A DNA stretch of 64,000 nucleotides from Heligmosomoides polygyrus polygyrus (GCA_947396885.1 OX377202.1:1612001-1676000); one strand, 5' to 3'; positions 31,855 to 42,074 are shown, counted from the stretch's first letter. A program made the numbers and translations. The notes: generated by a model not told the origin, from the letters alone.

Positions 31855-32193
31855 ATGGAACGACGTCGCCCTCGCCGCTGCTCGCTGCCGTTGATGGTGT
31901 CGCCGCTGGCGCCCACCTCGAGCCTGTCCCTGCTGCCGTCTTCGGGACCGCTGGCTCGACCGGCGCACGTCGTCTGGAGATCGGCGTCGTGGCGCAGGTC
32001 CAGCTGCATCGACGAGCAGCTGCTCATGCCGGTCTCCTTGCTGGGGCGACGACGAAGAAGTCCATCGCGCAGCAAGCGAGTCGGCAGCGCTCTGGGGCAC
32101 TTTTCGCCGCCGGCGTCGAGCGGATCGACGTCGCCGTTTGTGTTCGATGATCTGCTCGATGATACCTCGCCGCGTATGAGCAAGTCCTTCACG
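31855..32193 (+). CDS. MAST: candidate alternative first exon of MAST kinase (N-terminus B)
   Basis: ATG in strong context (ACGACCATGG) opens 113 codons with about three quarters G/C third positions, ending at the consensus donor ACG|GTGAGT in phase 0. This is exactly the phase required by the exon at 42925. The product is Ser/Pro/Arg-rich, with a basic RRRRSPSRSKR patch and FSPPASSGSTSPF, in keeping with disordered MAST N-termini, though no residue-level homology is claimed. The opposite strand is open for 159 codons but has no matching splice logic. It would give a protein of about 1398 residues. Confidence 0.6.
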
Positions 32194-32364
32194 GTGAGTT
32201 TCATCCCTGGTTCATGACCCATGAGGCCAGGTAGACGGTCAGTTTGCTGCTAAGGTCGCCTGTTTAATTTTTCTACTCTTTTCTGGACCGTTAGCGCATT
32301 CTACAAAGCTTTATGGCTAATTCAATACTAACCAGCTAGAGCTGTAAGGTAATTAAATAAGAGG

Positions 32365-32530
32365 ACAAAGGACGCCGTTACTCAGTCCCTTTTGGGATGC
32401 GCCATGCATTCTACTTCTACTTTCTCGTGGAGGCGATTTGGACTTGGTATTGGGTACATGAGACAGCGGGCACCTCCTGCGACTGCGCTATAGGCACTCA
32501 GAATCGCCTCCACGACATCCCGTAAGGTAA
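32365..32530 (-). mobile_element. rearranged SINE fragment
   Basis: GGACAAAGGACGCCGTTACT and GGGATGCGCCATGCATTCTA match the SINE tail and body. CTCCTGCGACTGCGCTATA matches its head, with the middle deleted and a short inverted CGCCTCCACGACATCCCGTA piece appended. Confidence 0.6.
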
Positions 32531-32587
32531 TAGGAAGAGAAATAAAGTGAGATTGCAACTGCTGTCTTCTAACCTAGCAGAAAACGG

Positions 32588-32796
32588 TCCATGTCGTGGA
32601 ATTGGGCAGCATTGGGAGGTAGGAGCGCGCTAAAGAATCATCACAAGCAGAATATTGATCAGACACGCACCGAAGCTAATATATTCATTCAAGCAGAACT
32701 ATAGCACTGACTTTTACACGTCCTCTCTGAATGTCAAGTACACTCGATGCATCCTGATTAGCCTCGAATGCCATGCTGCCCACTTTCGCGACATTG
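32588..32796. mobile_element. CCAAT-type MITE, diverged
   Basis: The ends GGTCCATGTCGTGGAATTGG and CTGCCCACTTTCGCGACAT are inverted. AATCATCAC and CCTGATTAG remain of the inner pair. Confidence 0.6.
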
Positions 32797-32861
32797 TCTA
32801 AAATATCTCGTCTAAAACGAGAACTTTGCCAGTTAAAGAAAAATCTCGAGAATATAGTCTC

Positions 32862-33000
32862 CTTGGTCCCGTTTATACTTCGTCGCGGCGCGACTCGATG
32901 GCTACGCAATGAGGCCAAATTGATCGATCGCGTCGCACAATCAATAGGCCACTATACGTGGCGTCGCGTCGCGCCGCGACGAAGTATAAACGGGGCCTTA
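32862..33000. mobile_element. palindromic MITE, family A
   Basis: CCCGTTTATACTTCGTCGCG ... GATCGATCGCGTCGC ... GGCGTCGCGTCGCGCCGCG ... GAAGTATAAACGGGGCCTTA. The arms are almost perfectly matched. Confidence 0.87.
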
Positions 33001-33328
33001 CAGGTCGAACGGTCTGGGTTCAGTTTTCAATGAATTTCTACATTCAGCGTAAGTGCAAAAGTTCACATTCACATTCAAAAAAAGTCGGAATTTTCTAGGC
33101 AGTAGGCATGGCTTCGTGGGAGCGGAGCGTAGATTAATTAACTCCACTGAAAATACGAATTTCTTTGATGGCATGAGGTTTCCCATACAGTAGTTCGTTG
33201 CTTTGTGTACCTTGGGAACGTAGGGTTTCTTGAGATTTTCCGAGTGGTCCAAAGTTCGAAGCGTCGGTCTACCACATGGCTTCAACGTTTCTCGTGCAGG
33301 TTTTTTTGTGCTGTAACTCCATAGGTAC

Positions 33329-33538
33329 TGTAAGGAATCCATATGGAGGACGCAATTGTAGAAGATCCTGTGGAAATCTGTCCCAGTAGTATTCTGGAGA
33401 CACCCTTTTCAAGTCGATGCACGTCTCTTCCTTATTGAAGGCCCAGATTTCCGTTGTGATCTCATCCGACACCATCGTTCGTCCGTTAATTGCATGTGAT
33501 CTTTCTACTGGATATGCGGCGACGGCCGCCGAGCTCAT
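33329..33538 (-). CDS. coding-like exon on opposite strand, unknown product
   Basis: From ATG (33538-33536) the minus frame reads MSSAAVAAYPVERSHAINGR and later SPEYYWDRFPQDLLQLRPPY, a protein-like composition. A GTACCT donor at 33328 and an AG at 33269 would define a 60-nt intron leading to a further open block; a second AAG|GTACAC ... TATTTTCAG intron of 64 nt can be drawn beyond. I do not recognise the product. It may be a gene nested in the MAST intron or a decayed one. Confidence 0.3.
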
Positions 33539-33779
33539 AATCGGCCTCCATTCCGGATGAGTGTCGTCGTCATAATCATAATCGAGTCGGCGTGTGGCCA
33601 AGTATCACTTCTATTAGCTGCGGGCTTCATCCCCGTCGACTTTTGGTCGATGCGTTCGACACGGCGATGTCGACGCAGTCTCCATTCAGCGTGGATGTGA
33701 TGGCGGGCAGTGAAATTAAAAGGGTTCTTCCGTTTATGCTCTGCTGCAGCGGCGTATCCACGCGATTCGCATCGCAAAC

Positions 33780-34120
33780 GGTGATCTCTGGGCAAAAATC
33801 GATAAAATCGATCGATAATTTTCGACCGATCGATTTTGTTTGCTTTTTGGAGATTCAAAGCGTTAGTTGCTGTCGAAAAAATGTATCAGAATGATGGATT
33901 TTGTTGGAGTGTTGTGAAGCATACACACTAGGTAACATATTCACGCGATTTTCCAAAGGTAAACTACGGGCGGGGATCAATAAATTCGATCGATAATTTT
34001 CATTCTTATTGAAATTTGAGGCTACATATTAATATATAGTGTCTAAACGTTAATTGTTATTCTCTTTTAGCAATTTAATTTCATTATATCATATTTTCTG
34101 TTTTTCTAACGGTTTATTAA
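33780..34120. repeat. ATCGAT-rich dispersed repeat
   Basis: AAAAATCGATAAAATCGATC and a second copy near 33975 lie in AT-rich DNA with no coding potential. Confidence 0.45.
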
Positions 34121-34125
34121 AATAA

Positions 34126-34200
34126 AAGGATAAAGGACAGCTTGAAACAGTCCCAGCTTGGTGTGCGCCATGCATGCTGCTTCTGTGGTATATCCTGGAG
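34126..34200 (-). mobile_element. SINE fragment, tail end
   Basis: AAAGGATAAAGGACAGC followed by GTGCGCCATGCATGCTGCTT matches the 3' part of the SINE family on the minus strand. Confidence 0.5.
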
Positions 34201-34207
34201 GTAATGT

Positions 34208-34367
34208 TTAGGGCCTTTTTATACTTCGCGACAAGAGCGACTCGTCGTCCGTGCAAAACATGCATATCGATTAAAACCGAGCGCGCGCCGAGGAAAAGTG
34301 TCGCTGTCGCTCCTGTCGCTCTAGTTGCTCCAGTCGCTGCTGTCGCGAAGTATGAACAGGCCCTTAG
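34208..34367. mobile_element. MITE, family D
   Basis: TAGGGCCTTTTTATACTTCG ... AACATGCATATCGATTAAAA ... GTCGCTCCTGTCGCTCTAG ... GAAGTATGAACAGGCCCTTA. Confidence 0.75.
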
Positions 34368-34792
34368 TGTGCGATACTGCTTCCTCTATGTAAGGCCATT
34401 GACCGTCTACATACTGATGCGATTCCCCACCTCACGCGGTGAACTCACGTGGAGAAAAAAACAGTATTGGTATTATCGATCGATAATGGGGGTTCGATCG
34501 ATATTTTGAATAAGTAATTATTATTGTAATGTTTCTCGGTTGATTAATTTTTCTTAATTGTTTGAACCATCCAATGCTGAGAATATGCCAGTCATGCATA
34601 TTTTATGCGGCTGACTATGGAAATGGTCGGTAGTTATCGATCGATATTGATTGACTGATCCATATAGTCTTGGCTTCAAGAATAGTAGATGCAATTTCGG
34701 CTTACATGTGCGGATCGTCTTAACAGGTTTGTCATGTGCATGCGGGTCAGCTTTACAGATTTGACACGTTAACACTGGCACACTAGCACCAG

Positions 34793-35010
34793 ATGCACAC
34801 ACAGACAAACAGACTCATTCCCAGCAAGCACAGACCAAACCGAACAGACCAGACACATACAATACACACACTTGCGCACTCAGATACACACGCCACACTC
34901 ACTACACATATACATAGACATGCAGACAAACACATAAACATACATACGCACAAAAATACAAACAAACACACAGACACAGACATGCAAGCACACGCCACAC
35001 ACATGTATAC
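34793..35010 (+). repeat. (CA)n-rich microsatellite
   Basis: About 220 bp of imperfect CA/ACAC/ACAGACA repeats. Open frames on both strands here are artefacts of low complexity. Confidence 0.9.
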
Positions 35011-35049
35011 CATTTTCGCGTCAATTTGGACGCTTCTAAACAAGTTTGA

Positions 35050-35345
35050 CGCTTAGGAAATCGAAACAACACCTTCCAAATTGAAATGAGCTTCTTCTAA
35101 ATTATACTAGAGACTTTCCAAAAGTGTTGGTATAATTTTTTGTTCACGGAAAATTTTAGTGGGACTCTCTTTAAGGTCTTAAATCTTCTACCCAATAAAT
35201 GTATACTTTGTATGAAATTCTACAAAATTCGTATTTTTTATGCAAAAATATTGGTTTAAAGTTTGTTTTAATGAGCAGAAACGTAGGTGAGCCGGCTACG
35301 TAATGCGTTTCGCTGGGCGAGAATAGTCACGGACTGGATTCGACT
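35050..35345. repeat. family L half-element
   Basis: AAATTGAAATGAGCTTCTTC ... TTTAATGAGCAGAAACG matches 9890-10100 and 20040-20420. It is non-coding. Confidence 0.5.
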
Positions 35346-35843
35346 GAATTGTGAATTTTTGACACGGTCTCTGTAGTGTGGTAAACAAATAAATATAGTG
35401 GGAATAGAACCTTAGGGTTCGACATTCATCAGAAGGAATGCGGATCTCTTGGGAAGAGGTTTGGTTCAGTCTGCGGTTGAGAAATGGTAAACTTCTTCAA
35501 CTGTTATGAACTTCCCTTCTTCATTTCGAGGCGCCCCGAGTTGGCGTAGATCGTTCTTCGCGTGGAGATGAACGTCTATGGGTTTTTCGATCTCCCTTGG
35601 AGCCGAGCATTATCGGCGGCGAGGCCACCAGTGCTACACGGAGAAGGGCATCGACTTTTGTTCGGCCGCCGTCATGGTGTCGGAAGCTGAGCTCTCAGCG
35701 GTGACTGCCTCGCATGCATAAGATGCGGTTGCTGTGCTTGCGACTAGAATCTGCAGGCTGTAGAATAGGGTGATCGATATCGATCGTATGGGCCGGCTAA
35801 TCGATATCAGCAGTTCTTATGCAGCAGCGCCGCGCGGCGGACT

Positions 35844-36082
35844 TTAGGGCCTGTTCATACTTTGAGCGACAAGAGCGACTGGAGCGACGGACGTAGTGTG
35901 GCGTACGTAAATAATTGCGTATTGAACACTACAGTCGTCGCGGACGGAGGGTGGAGTACGTAATAATTTACATACACCACACTATGTCCGTCGCCCCTGT
36001 CGCTCTTTAGTCGCTCTTGTCCCTCCTGTCGCTCCAGTCGCTCTTGTCGGTCTTGTCGCTCGAAGTATGAACAGGCCCTTAG
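35844..36082. mobile_element. MITE, family D (long copy)
   Basis: TTAGGGCCTGTTCATACTTT ... AGCGACAAGAGCGACTGGAG ... GTCGCTCCAGTCGCTCTTG ... GAAGTATGAACAGGCCCTTA. An internal inverted pair GTACGTAAATAATT / AATAATTTACATAC sits at the center. The 190-codon minus frame over this region is not a gene. Confidence 0.78.
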
Positions 36083-36219
36083 CCCCAGTTTATACTTGCG
36101 CCGCTGGGCGGTGCGGCACCATGGTCGGGATAGATATCGACCGGGCGGCGCGAAAAATCGATAACTATGGTGATCGTGGTGCCACGCCGCGTGGCGGCGC
36201 AAGTATAAACTAGGGCTTA
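36080..36219. mobile_element. palindromic MITE, family B
   Basis: AGCCCCAGTTTATACTTGCG ... CGGGATAGATATCGACCGGG ... AAATCGATAACTATGGTGAT ... GCGCAAGTATAAACTAGGGC. Confidence 0.85.
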
Positions 36220-36344
36220 TACTTCTGCCGTGGAGCGGCGCTACGCTGTGAAGGCTATGAGTATCGATCATCTGCGCTGCAGAATCGATATGGGTAGATT
36301 TCAAAACGCTGCCCAGCCGGCGTCTGATGTAGAAATTATGCCTA
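36215..36344. mobile_element. MITE, family C
   Basis: GGGCTTATACTTCTGCCG ... GAGTATCGATCATCTGCG ... AGAATCGATATGGGTAG ... CAAAACGCTGCCC, directly adjoining the family B copy. Confidence 0.65.
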
Positions 36345-36830
36345 AGTCTCGTCATTCTCCTTCGAATCCGGACGGCATTCAGTACAAGTACAATTTGCGG
36401 CACTGAAGCCTTAAAGGCCTCTCTCATGGACGGAGGCGAAAATCAGAGACGCTGTCATGTCGATCAAATCGTCGAAAAGTAGGTGGGCCGGCCGTACGAT
36501 ACGTTTCGCTGGATTTGAACCATCAGGGATTGGATTCCACGGGATGTCAAAAGGGGCACGAAGAAGAGAAGTTCGTAGGGTTCCCGGAATGTAGTCCACT
36601 TGATCGAGAAGTCGAGATTCTTCTTGTTTCGGAACTACAAAGCCCCTGAAGAACCCAGTGTGGAGTCGTTATTCAAAGAACCTCTCGTTGTAGATGTTAA
36701 GTATTCATCGGCGTCCTTGATGGGGCAGCTGTTTCTGCCCACTTCTTCGGAGAGTAAAGTCGTCGAATTGAATTGAATTAGGCAAAGATCGAAAGTGAAT
36801 CGTCCAGCTGTCGCTGTAGGCGTTCTTCGT
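36345..36830. other. intronic DNA without recognised feature
   Basis: I see no gene. GTCGAAAAGTAGGTGGGCCG near 36470 is another relic of the TAGGTGGGCC terminal repeat. Confidence 0.4.
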
Positions 36831-37250
36831 GAACGGTGTCATCTTCTGGCTGTTTAGCAGCGCTATCCTTCTTGCAGCTGCATTTAAGCTCTGAATATGG
36901 ATGCCCTATGCTCATCATCCGGTGACGGCGATGATGGATTCTCTTGATGGGCTGGGAAAAACACGCCTAAAATATTCCCACAGGGGGAAAATGTCATCAG
37001 AATCTACCCTTTCCATGCGACCAAATGAGAATATTAGATGCGAACGCATGGTAGGAGATGATTCCAACGACATTCTCCCTCTGAACGAATATTTCAGAGC
37101 GTGTTTTGCCCAGTTCGTCGAGTAAATCTATCATCACCGTCACCGGATGACGAGCATAGCTCGTCTATATTCAGAGCTTAAATGCAGCTGGGAAGGATAA
37201 CGCTGCTGAAGAACGAGAAGATCTGCTGAAAGAACGGCACGAGATGATTC
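36830..37250. repeat. foldback element
   Basis: GCAGCTGCATTTAAGCTCTG ... GCTCATCATCCGGTGACGGC is inverted at 37130-37200 (GTCACCGGATGACGAGC ... CAGAGCTTAAATGCAGCTG). It has a center of about 170 nt. It is non-coding. Confidence 0.72.
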
Positions 37251-37379
37251 CGCACCTCTCAAAGAAGCCGTTCGACATCTGACGGACTGGGGCCTTTGAC
37301 CAAACCGATCCGACCCGACGAGATACGGACTTCTATACGACACAGAACTGAAGAATCTTCCAGTTTTGCCGTTGTTCGT

Positions 37380-37700
37380 GTCGATTTAGCGTCGCCGATT
37401 CCGGGGCCATTCATCAGTGAGTCGAGACTGTGATGAAGCAGCCCTCGACGCTTTGTCGGAAGTCGTTGAGGGCAGCAGCGGCGGCGGCAGCAGCAGCATC
37501 GTCAGCCCCTTGAGACTTCGATGCGGCCATGGGCTTCAGGGAGTCATCGTGCTGTGGTGCTGTGGCCGCGCGCCCGTGCTAGAGGCTCAAGCTCCCAATA
37601 GTCGCCTGCGCGCCGCCTTCCACCGAGCACTGGCCGCCGTCGCCGGCTGCGCTGCTGCTTCGTCGTCGCCTCGTCGCTGCCGCCGCCGCTGCTGCTTCTG
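37380..37700 (+). promoter_or_regulatory. GC-rich 5' region of candidate first exon C
   Basis: This is a CG-rich island with CAG/GGC runs. Several upstream ATGs open short frames that end before 37701, as in a 5'UTR. It has no clear TATA box. Confidence 0.35.
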
Positions 37701-37871
37701 ATGTTCACCGGTCGCCGTTCGACGACGACGACGTTCGGCTCGTCGTCGGCCACGACGTCGGCCGACGACAGTCCATGGCGTCGTTTCCCGACGATGCTGG
37801 CGCGGCTCACCGACGCAGGTCGACGATCGCGACCGAAGGACCCGGCTGCGCAGGGCAGCGTAGGCCGGTCG
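37701..37871 (+). CDS. MAST: candidate alternative first exon of MAST kinase (N-terminus C)
   Basis: ATG at 37701 opens 57 codons with about three quarters G/C third positions to the donor TCG|GTGAGC in phase 0, matching the incoming phase of 42925. It reads MFTGRRSTTTTFGSSSATTS then PWRRFPTMLARL and RRSRPKDPAAQ. A short Ser/Thr-rich N-terminus with a WRRFP-type motif is comparable in size to the short vertebrate MAST1-type start. It would give about 1342 residues. The minus strand is also open, but without splice support. Confidence 0.55.
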
Positions 37872-38027
37872 GTGAGCTGCTTCGCCATGGGTTCCATTGC
37901 GACCCCGCCACTGTCGCCGTGTTGCCTGTCGCCGGTCGCGCAGTTGAGGGTTCGTTCGCCTTCCTTTCGGAGAATGTTGATCCACTATGTTCATCTTGTT
38001 GTCGTCATGTCTTCTGCCGTTTTGACT

Positions 38028-39204
38028 CCTGATGACGCTACGTAGCGTCATCAGGTTCAGTGCATGAACGCATGACGAAACAGCGGAGTTTAGCTACGGA
38101 GGAATCTACGGAATCTACAAAGACTGTCCATCTTGGCTAGGAGAGGGTTGCGTTCGTGAACGAATTCAGATAGATAGCCCTGATAACCCAGATGCTTGAA
38201 TTTTCTTAGCCTTTTTCGGAAGTCATCTTCAAAGTTCGGCCACGCTGACTGCTGTCAGAAGGGTCAGTAGACGTTTAAAGGCCCACTCCTTATAAATTAT
38301 GGTTCATTTCTGCGTACACTTTCATTGAACACGATTAAGAACCTTATTTGATAAAGATTGGACTTCTGAGCAAACCTTGCAGCCCTTCTGGCAACAGCTA
38401 GAAGCCAATTTTTGAAAATGCTCTCAAAAAACACCCAGAAAAAATTCCAGCACCGGCTATCTAGGCTAGCTGAATGCGTTAACGATCGCTGCACTTTCCT
38501 AGTCGGGAGGGTCAGCTTTTGAGCCCGAGGACGCCACATGGCGTCGCCGTAGGTCAAAACATATTGAAACGCGTTCCCCACTGGATCACCTGGACGAGGA
38601 CGCTATATGGCGTCTCGTGTTTGATCATGTTTTGGTTTGTTTCTCATGTGGTGAAAAAGCGATGCCCGCAGTTTCAACGACGCTACATGGCGTCGTCTCG
38701 GATGAAAACGAGAAGAAACCGGTGGTGTGAGATGTTATCTGTAGAACGAGGCATCTGCAGTTCGAATAAAGTCTGACGGCGCTACATAGCGTCGTTTGGT
38801 TTCAAAGCAAAGTAAGGTGCGCTCACCTAAAGTGTAGATCGGGTCTGTGTAAGGGAAGTGGCGTTTTTATTTTTATTTTTATCCAGTTTCGACCTGACTT
38901 CGAGGCGATGAAGAGGTGGCGTCTACAGTTTGAGTGAGAACTAATGCCGCCACGTGGCGTCATAACATGTTAAAACACGATAAGAGGTGAAGTAACGTGG
39001 CTCCTTTACCTAGTGTCAGTGTCAGTGTACCTAAATGGCAAATGTCATTAATTATCGATCGGTATTGATTGACTGATCCATATCGATATAGTATTTTTAA
39101 CGCGTTTTTTCTTGTTTCGAACATGCGAGCGTCTCGCATCATCTCAATGGACGCTACTTAGCGTCATCACGTCAGATCAAGGTAGCTTGACGTGTTGTAG
39201 CGTC
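38028..39204. promoter_or_regulatory. array of GACGCYACRTRGCGTC palindromes
   Basis: Eight related palindromes occur at 38028-38055 (28 bp, perfect), 38530-38545, 38599-38614, 38679-38694, 38778-38793, 38946-38961, 39150-39165 and 39189-39204 (the last degenerate). All keep GACGC / GCGTC arms around ACATGG, TATATG or CACGTG. They lie just 3' of candidate first exon C. They could be binding sites in an intronic enhancer, or remnants of a small repeat. Confidence 0.65.
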
Positions 39205-39489
39205 GTTCACCTTGAATTCATGCTGTTCCAATATTCTGTATGGTCATGCCGCCCTTGAATTGGTGCATATTTTCACTATTTTTAATGCCTTATGGCGTTT
39301 TGGGTACTGTATACCATGGATGTGTGCAATATGGCGTGAGGCTGCGGATCTTGCGGACCTTCTGCGGTTTCCCCCCCCCCCCTTTAGGAAGGCTCGTCAA
39401 GCGAACGGGCGGTAATTCATTGTGTTTCGAGCGCCTGGACTTCAGGGCAGGAGGTGCTGTTGAAGTTGCATGGGTGAATATATCTATCT

Positions 39490-39895
39490 AGCAACTCAAA
39501 TTGGGTGGGCCAAACCGTTATAACCCAAAGTGACATGGAAGCGAGCAAGAATATCAGGTTTGGATACCAGAATGGGCTCATTCCACCTATTTTAAACCTC
39601 AAGTATTCAGGTTTAATTTACAAGCCATAAGAATGAACATGAATATCAGGTTTGGATACCATATGGGCTCATCCCACCTATTTTAAACCTGAAGGGACTA
39701 TTTGAAGTTTAAAATAGGCGGAATGAGTTGTATGGTATCCGGACCTGTTATTCTTGCTCTTTCTTGTGGTTTGTAAATTAAACCTGAATATTTGGGGTTT
39801 GAAGTAGGTGGATGAGCCCATTTGGGATCTAAACCTAATATCCTTACCCTTCCTTATGTCACTTTGGGTTGTAAGGTGCTGGCCCACCCATTTTG
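39490..39895. repeat. foldback element, AATTGGGTGGGCCA ends
   Basis: AAATTGGGTGGGCCAAACCG at the left is inverted at 39870-39895 (GCTGGCCCACCCATTTTGAG). Inside, GAATATCAGGTTTGGATACC and CCCACCTATTTTAAACCT recur in direct and inverted copies. Confidence 0.75.
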
Positions 39896-39899
39896 AGTC

Positions 39900-40156
39900 A
39901 CTTGGAGATGGTTGTTCATCGAATTTTCTACCAGTGCTTCTAGCGATTTTGCCGTAGATGGCTTCAAATATGATTGAAAAATGGTTTCAACTGGGTTGGG
40001 CAAATATTATATGGGAATAATCCATGCGTGCAAGAAGCGGAGGCTCATTCTCGCGGAGCTGACCAGCTTCGCATGCACTTTTCCGCCATATTCCCCGAGA
40101 AATCGAAGCCACCGACGCTAGTCGGCCGGCTGGACGGAACTACTGGACTCCATTGT
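39900..40156. other. intronic DNA without recognised feature
   Basis: A plus-strand frame of 101 codons from 39974 is open but overlaps the better minus-strand candidate. I see no other signal. Confidence 0.35.
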
Positions 40157-40315
40157 TCATCGGTTGAGTGTCCTTCTGATGGTCAATTGCTCGGGTTCTC
40201 CTGGGTGTTCTGGAAGTTCCTCGACGAATTCAGCGACGTGCTGCTCGCATTGAATTCTGGACAGCTCCATGTCTTCTGAAGACACTTCCTCGTCGTACGC
40301 TGTTGTTGGATGCAT
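40157..40315 (-). CDS. small coding-like frame, acidic 52-residue product
   Basis: The minus-strand ATG (40315-40313) opens MHPTTAYDEEVSSEDMELSR ... FVEELPEHPGEPEQL ... ending TLNR and TGA. Composition is acidic and protein-like. An in-frame TAG lies two codons upstream, and AG before the ATG (GCTGCTAG) could be an acceptor, so this may instead be a terminal exon. The product is not recognised. Confidence 0.3.
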   Translation of the reverse strand: MHPTTAYDEEVSSEDMELSRIQCEQHVAEFVEELPEHPGEPEQLTIRRTLNR

Positions 40316-40738
40316 TGGCTAGCAGCACACGTTCTCCGAGGTTTGGAAGTAGCCGAGTTTGACTGCTGACGACGTCACGAATGCACTGCGACAACGATGA
40401 CGAGTCGATACAGCGACATGCGATAAGGCGTGACGACGATGAGATTAAGCGGTCCGGAACCGAGCCCATTAAAAAACGCGGTTATCCGGCCAGAAATCAG
40501 CTCCAAGAGGCCCTGAACAGTTCACTGACGCCTTCAGAAGGCCTAATGCAGACCTTCGGGCTTCTACTCAACTTGAGTACATACTGCCGGGTTCGACAAT
40601 TAGCGTGGAATGAGCGAATTTGTTTTCGCTGGCTGCTGCTGCCGTTGCTGCTGCAACGACGTGTTTGTTTTCGGTGGCAGCAGTGTGTTGTTTTCGTTGC
40701 GGATTCGAGAAATTCGGCCCGGGCCGGATATCGCCGCT
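40316..40738. other. intronic DNA without supported gene
   Basis: It holds a minus frame (40230-40469, 79 codons) and plus frames with mixed bias, plus a CTGCTGCTGCCGTTGCTGCT-type trinucleotide run at 40630-40660. Nothing can be assigned. Confidence 0.35.
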
Positions 40739-40900
40739 CCAGTCGGTCACGACATCCTTGGGGCTCGGAAATCACATGGATGGCGGACTAGACGCATTTT
40801 CGGCTAATTTGAACTGAAAAGTAGCGAAGAATTCGTCAGAAAGGCTTCGAACTAGCCATTCATGTGACTTCCGACCTGCAGGAATATCGTGACCGATCCA
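40739..40900. repeat. imperfect foldback, ~70-nt arms
   Basis: CGGTCACGACATCCTTGGGG ... CACATGGATGGC is inverted as GCCATTCATGTGACTTCC ... AATATCGTGACCG. Confidence 0.6.
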
Positions 40901-40954
40901 TGTGCCTAACTGGACCTTAAAGGTGTATCCTTTGCCGTTAGATGGGGGCGTAGT

Positions 40955-41548
40955 TACGACCAAACTCCACAGCGGCACTCATCTCGAAAAGGACCATAAA
41001 TTAAATATCGGCCATTTTTTAAAGGCCATGCCGGTTTTTAACGAAACAGACAGACTACATTAGTGAAGAAAACAATATTTTGCACGTTTCTAAGCCTAGA
41101 GCCGCTGTTATGGAGGTTATAAGCTGCTAGATGGATGGTTAGTTACGATGAAAACTCTTGCGCCAGGCGGAACTCGAACCCGCACCTTCTACTTTCCGGG
41201 CAGCGATGATACACCTTACAGCGCCCGCGCTGATTGGTCGCACGTAACGCTCACGATCAACGCGATCAATCACCGCCGGTGGGGTAAGACGTAACATTGC
41301 TGCCCGGAAAGCAGAAGGTGCTGGTTCGAGTCCCGTCTGGCGCATGGGTTTTGGTCGTAACTAAACATCCATTCAGCAGCTTATAACCTCCATACAGCCG
41401 CTCTAGGCTTAGAAAAAAGTGTAAAACATTGTTTTCTTCACTAATGTGACCTCTCTGTTTCGTTAAAAACCAGCATGTCCTTTAAAAAATGGCTGATATT
41501 TAATCTTTTGTCTTTTCCGAGATGGTGTCCAGTGCCGCCGTGGAGTCA
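40955..41548. repeat. ~0.6 kb foldback with tRNA-like arms
   Basis: Arms of about 290 bp are inverted around a center near 41245. Each inner arm is tRNA-like: minus strand 41159-41230 with B box GGTTCGAGTTCC, plus strand about 41275-41343 with GGTAAGACGTAAC and B box GGTTCGAGTCCCG. On the plus arm an anticodon-like stem CTGC-CCGGAAA-GCAG can be drawn, but position 33 is C and the acceptor stem is weak. A functional tRNA is unlikely. Confidence 0.82.
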
Positions 41549-41559
41549 CACTGCTCGCA

Positions 41560-41882
41560 AGAGCAAAGTTTGCATTTTGCTCATCTACAATGAAGCGAAA
41601 GAGAGCGCTTGCAGGGCAAGTGAAGGGACCCCAATATATTCATTCATCAAATTCCAGAAAAATTGCCTTTTTGAATGAGTATCTGAATGATTTTCATTCG
41701 AATTTGAGCACTTTAATTCAAGTATTTGAGAAATTTCGTTTTTCGATTGTATTCGAATTCGATTATTCGAGAACTCGCCTTTTTCAAATGTATTTAAATT
41801 TGAATGTGTAAAAAGATCGTGGATATTCAATTTTTTTCGATTTTCGAAATCATTCGAATATTCGAAAACTCTTTCCCTTCAG
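41560..41882. other. AT-rich DNA with repeated ATTCGAA motifs
   Basis: Short ATTTGAA/ATTCGAA blocks recur from 41640 to 41875. I see no gene. Confidence 0.45.
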
Positions 41883-41883
41883 G

Positions 41884-42072
41884 ATCGGTCATTTGGTACC
41901 AGACTTGCTTGACAGGGATAAAAAAGGACTTGTCTATGGAATGGCCAGCAGGAGTCATTGTACAGGCTAAATACGCATTCAAAATGCCTCCACAGTATCC
42001 AGTAGAAGTAAAAAGCGTGGCTGATACCACGAATGGAATGATTAACGCTGTCCTTTATCCTTATTTATCCTA
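41884..42072 (+). mobile_element. 5'-truncated SINE
   Basis: TTTGGTACCAGACTTGCTTG through CATTGTACAGGCTAAATACG to a CTTTATCCTTATTTATCC tail follows the SINE body. The tRNA head is missing. Confidence 0.75.
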
Positions 42073-42074
42073 AA

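Noticed and set aside
31743..32222. 159-codon minus-strand frame
   Set aside because: It is antisense to candidate first exon B. The plus strand has ~75% G/C third positions, a strong start context and a donor whose phase fits 42925.
34783..35056. Cys/Val- and Thr/His-rich frames
   Set aside because: Low-complexity translation of a CA microsatellite.
35855..36427. 190-codon open frame on the minus strand
   Set aside because: It reads through MITEs of families D, B and C; its length reflects GC-rich palindromes, not coding.
37544..38051. 117- and 154-codon minus-strand frames
   Set aside because: They are antisense to candidate first exon C in a GC-rich island; the plus frame has a consensus donor in the right phase.
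39974..40279. 101-codon plus-strand frame
   Set aside because: It overlaps a better minus-strand frame and has no start context, splice site or bias.
41275..41343. Possible functional tRNA-Ser (GGA)
   Set aside because: The B box and an anticodon-like stem are present, but C replaces the invariant U33, the acceptor stem is weak and it is one arm of a foldback.
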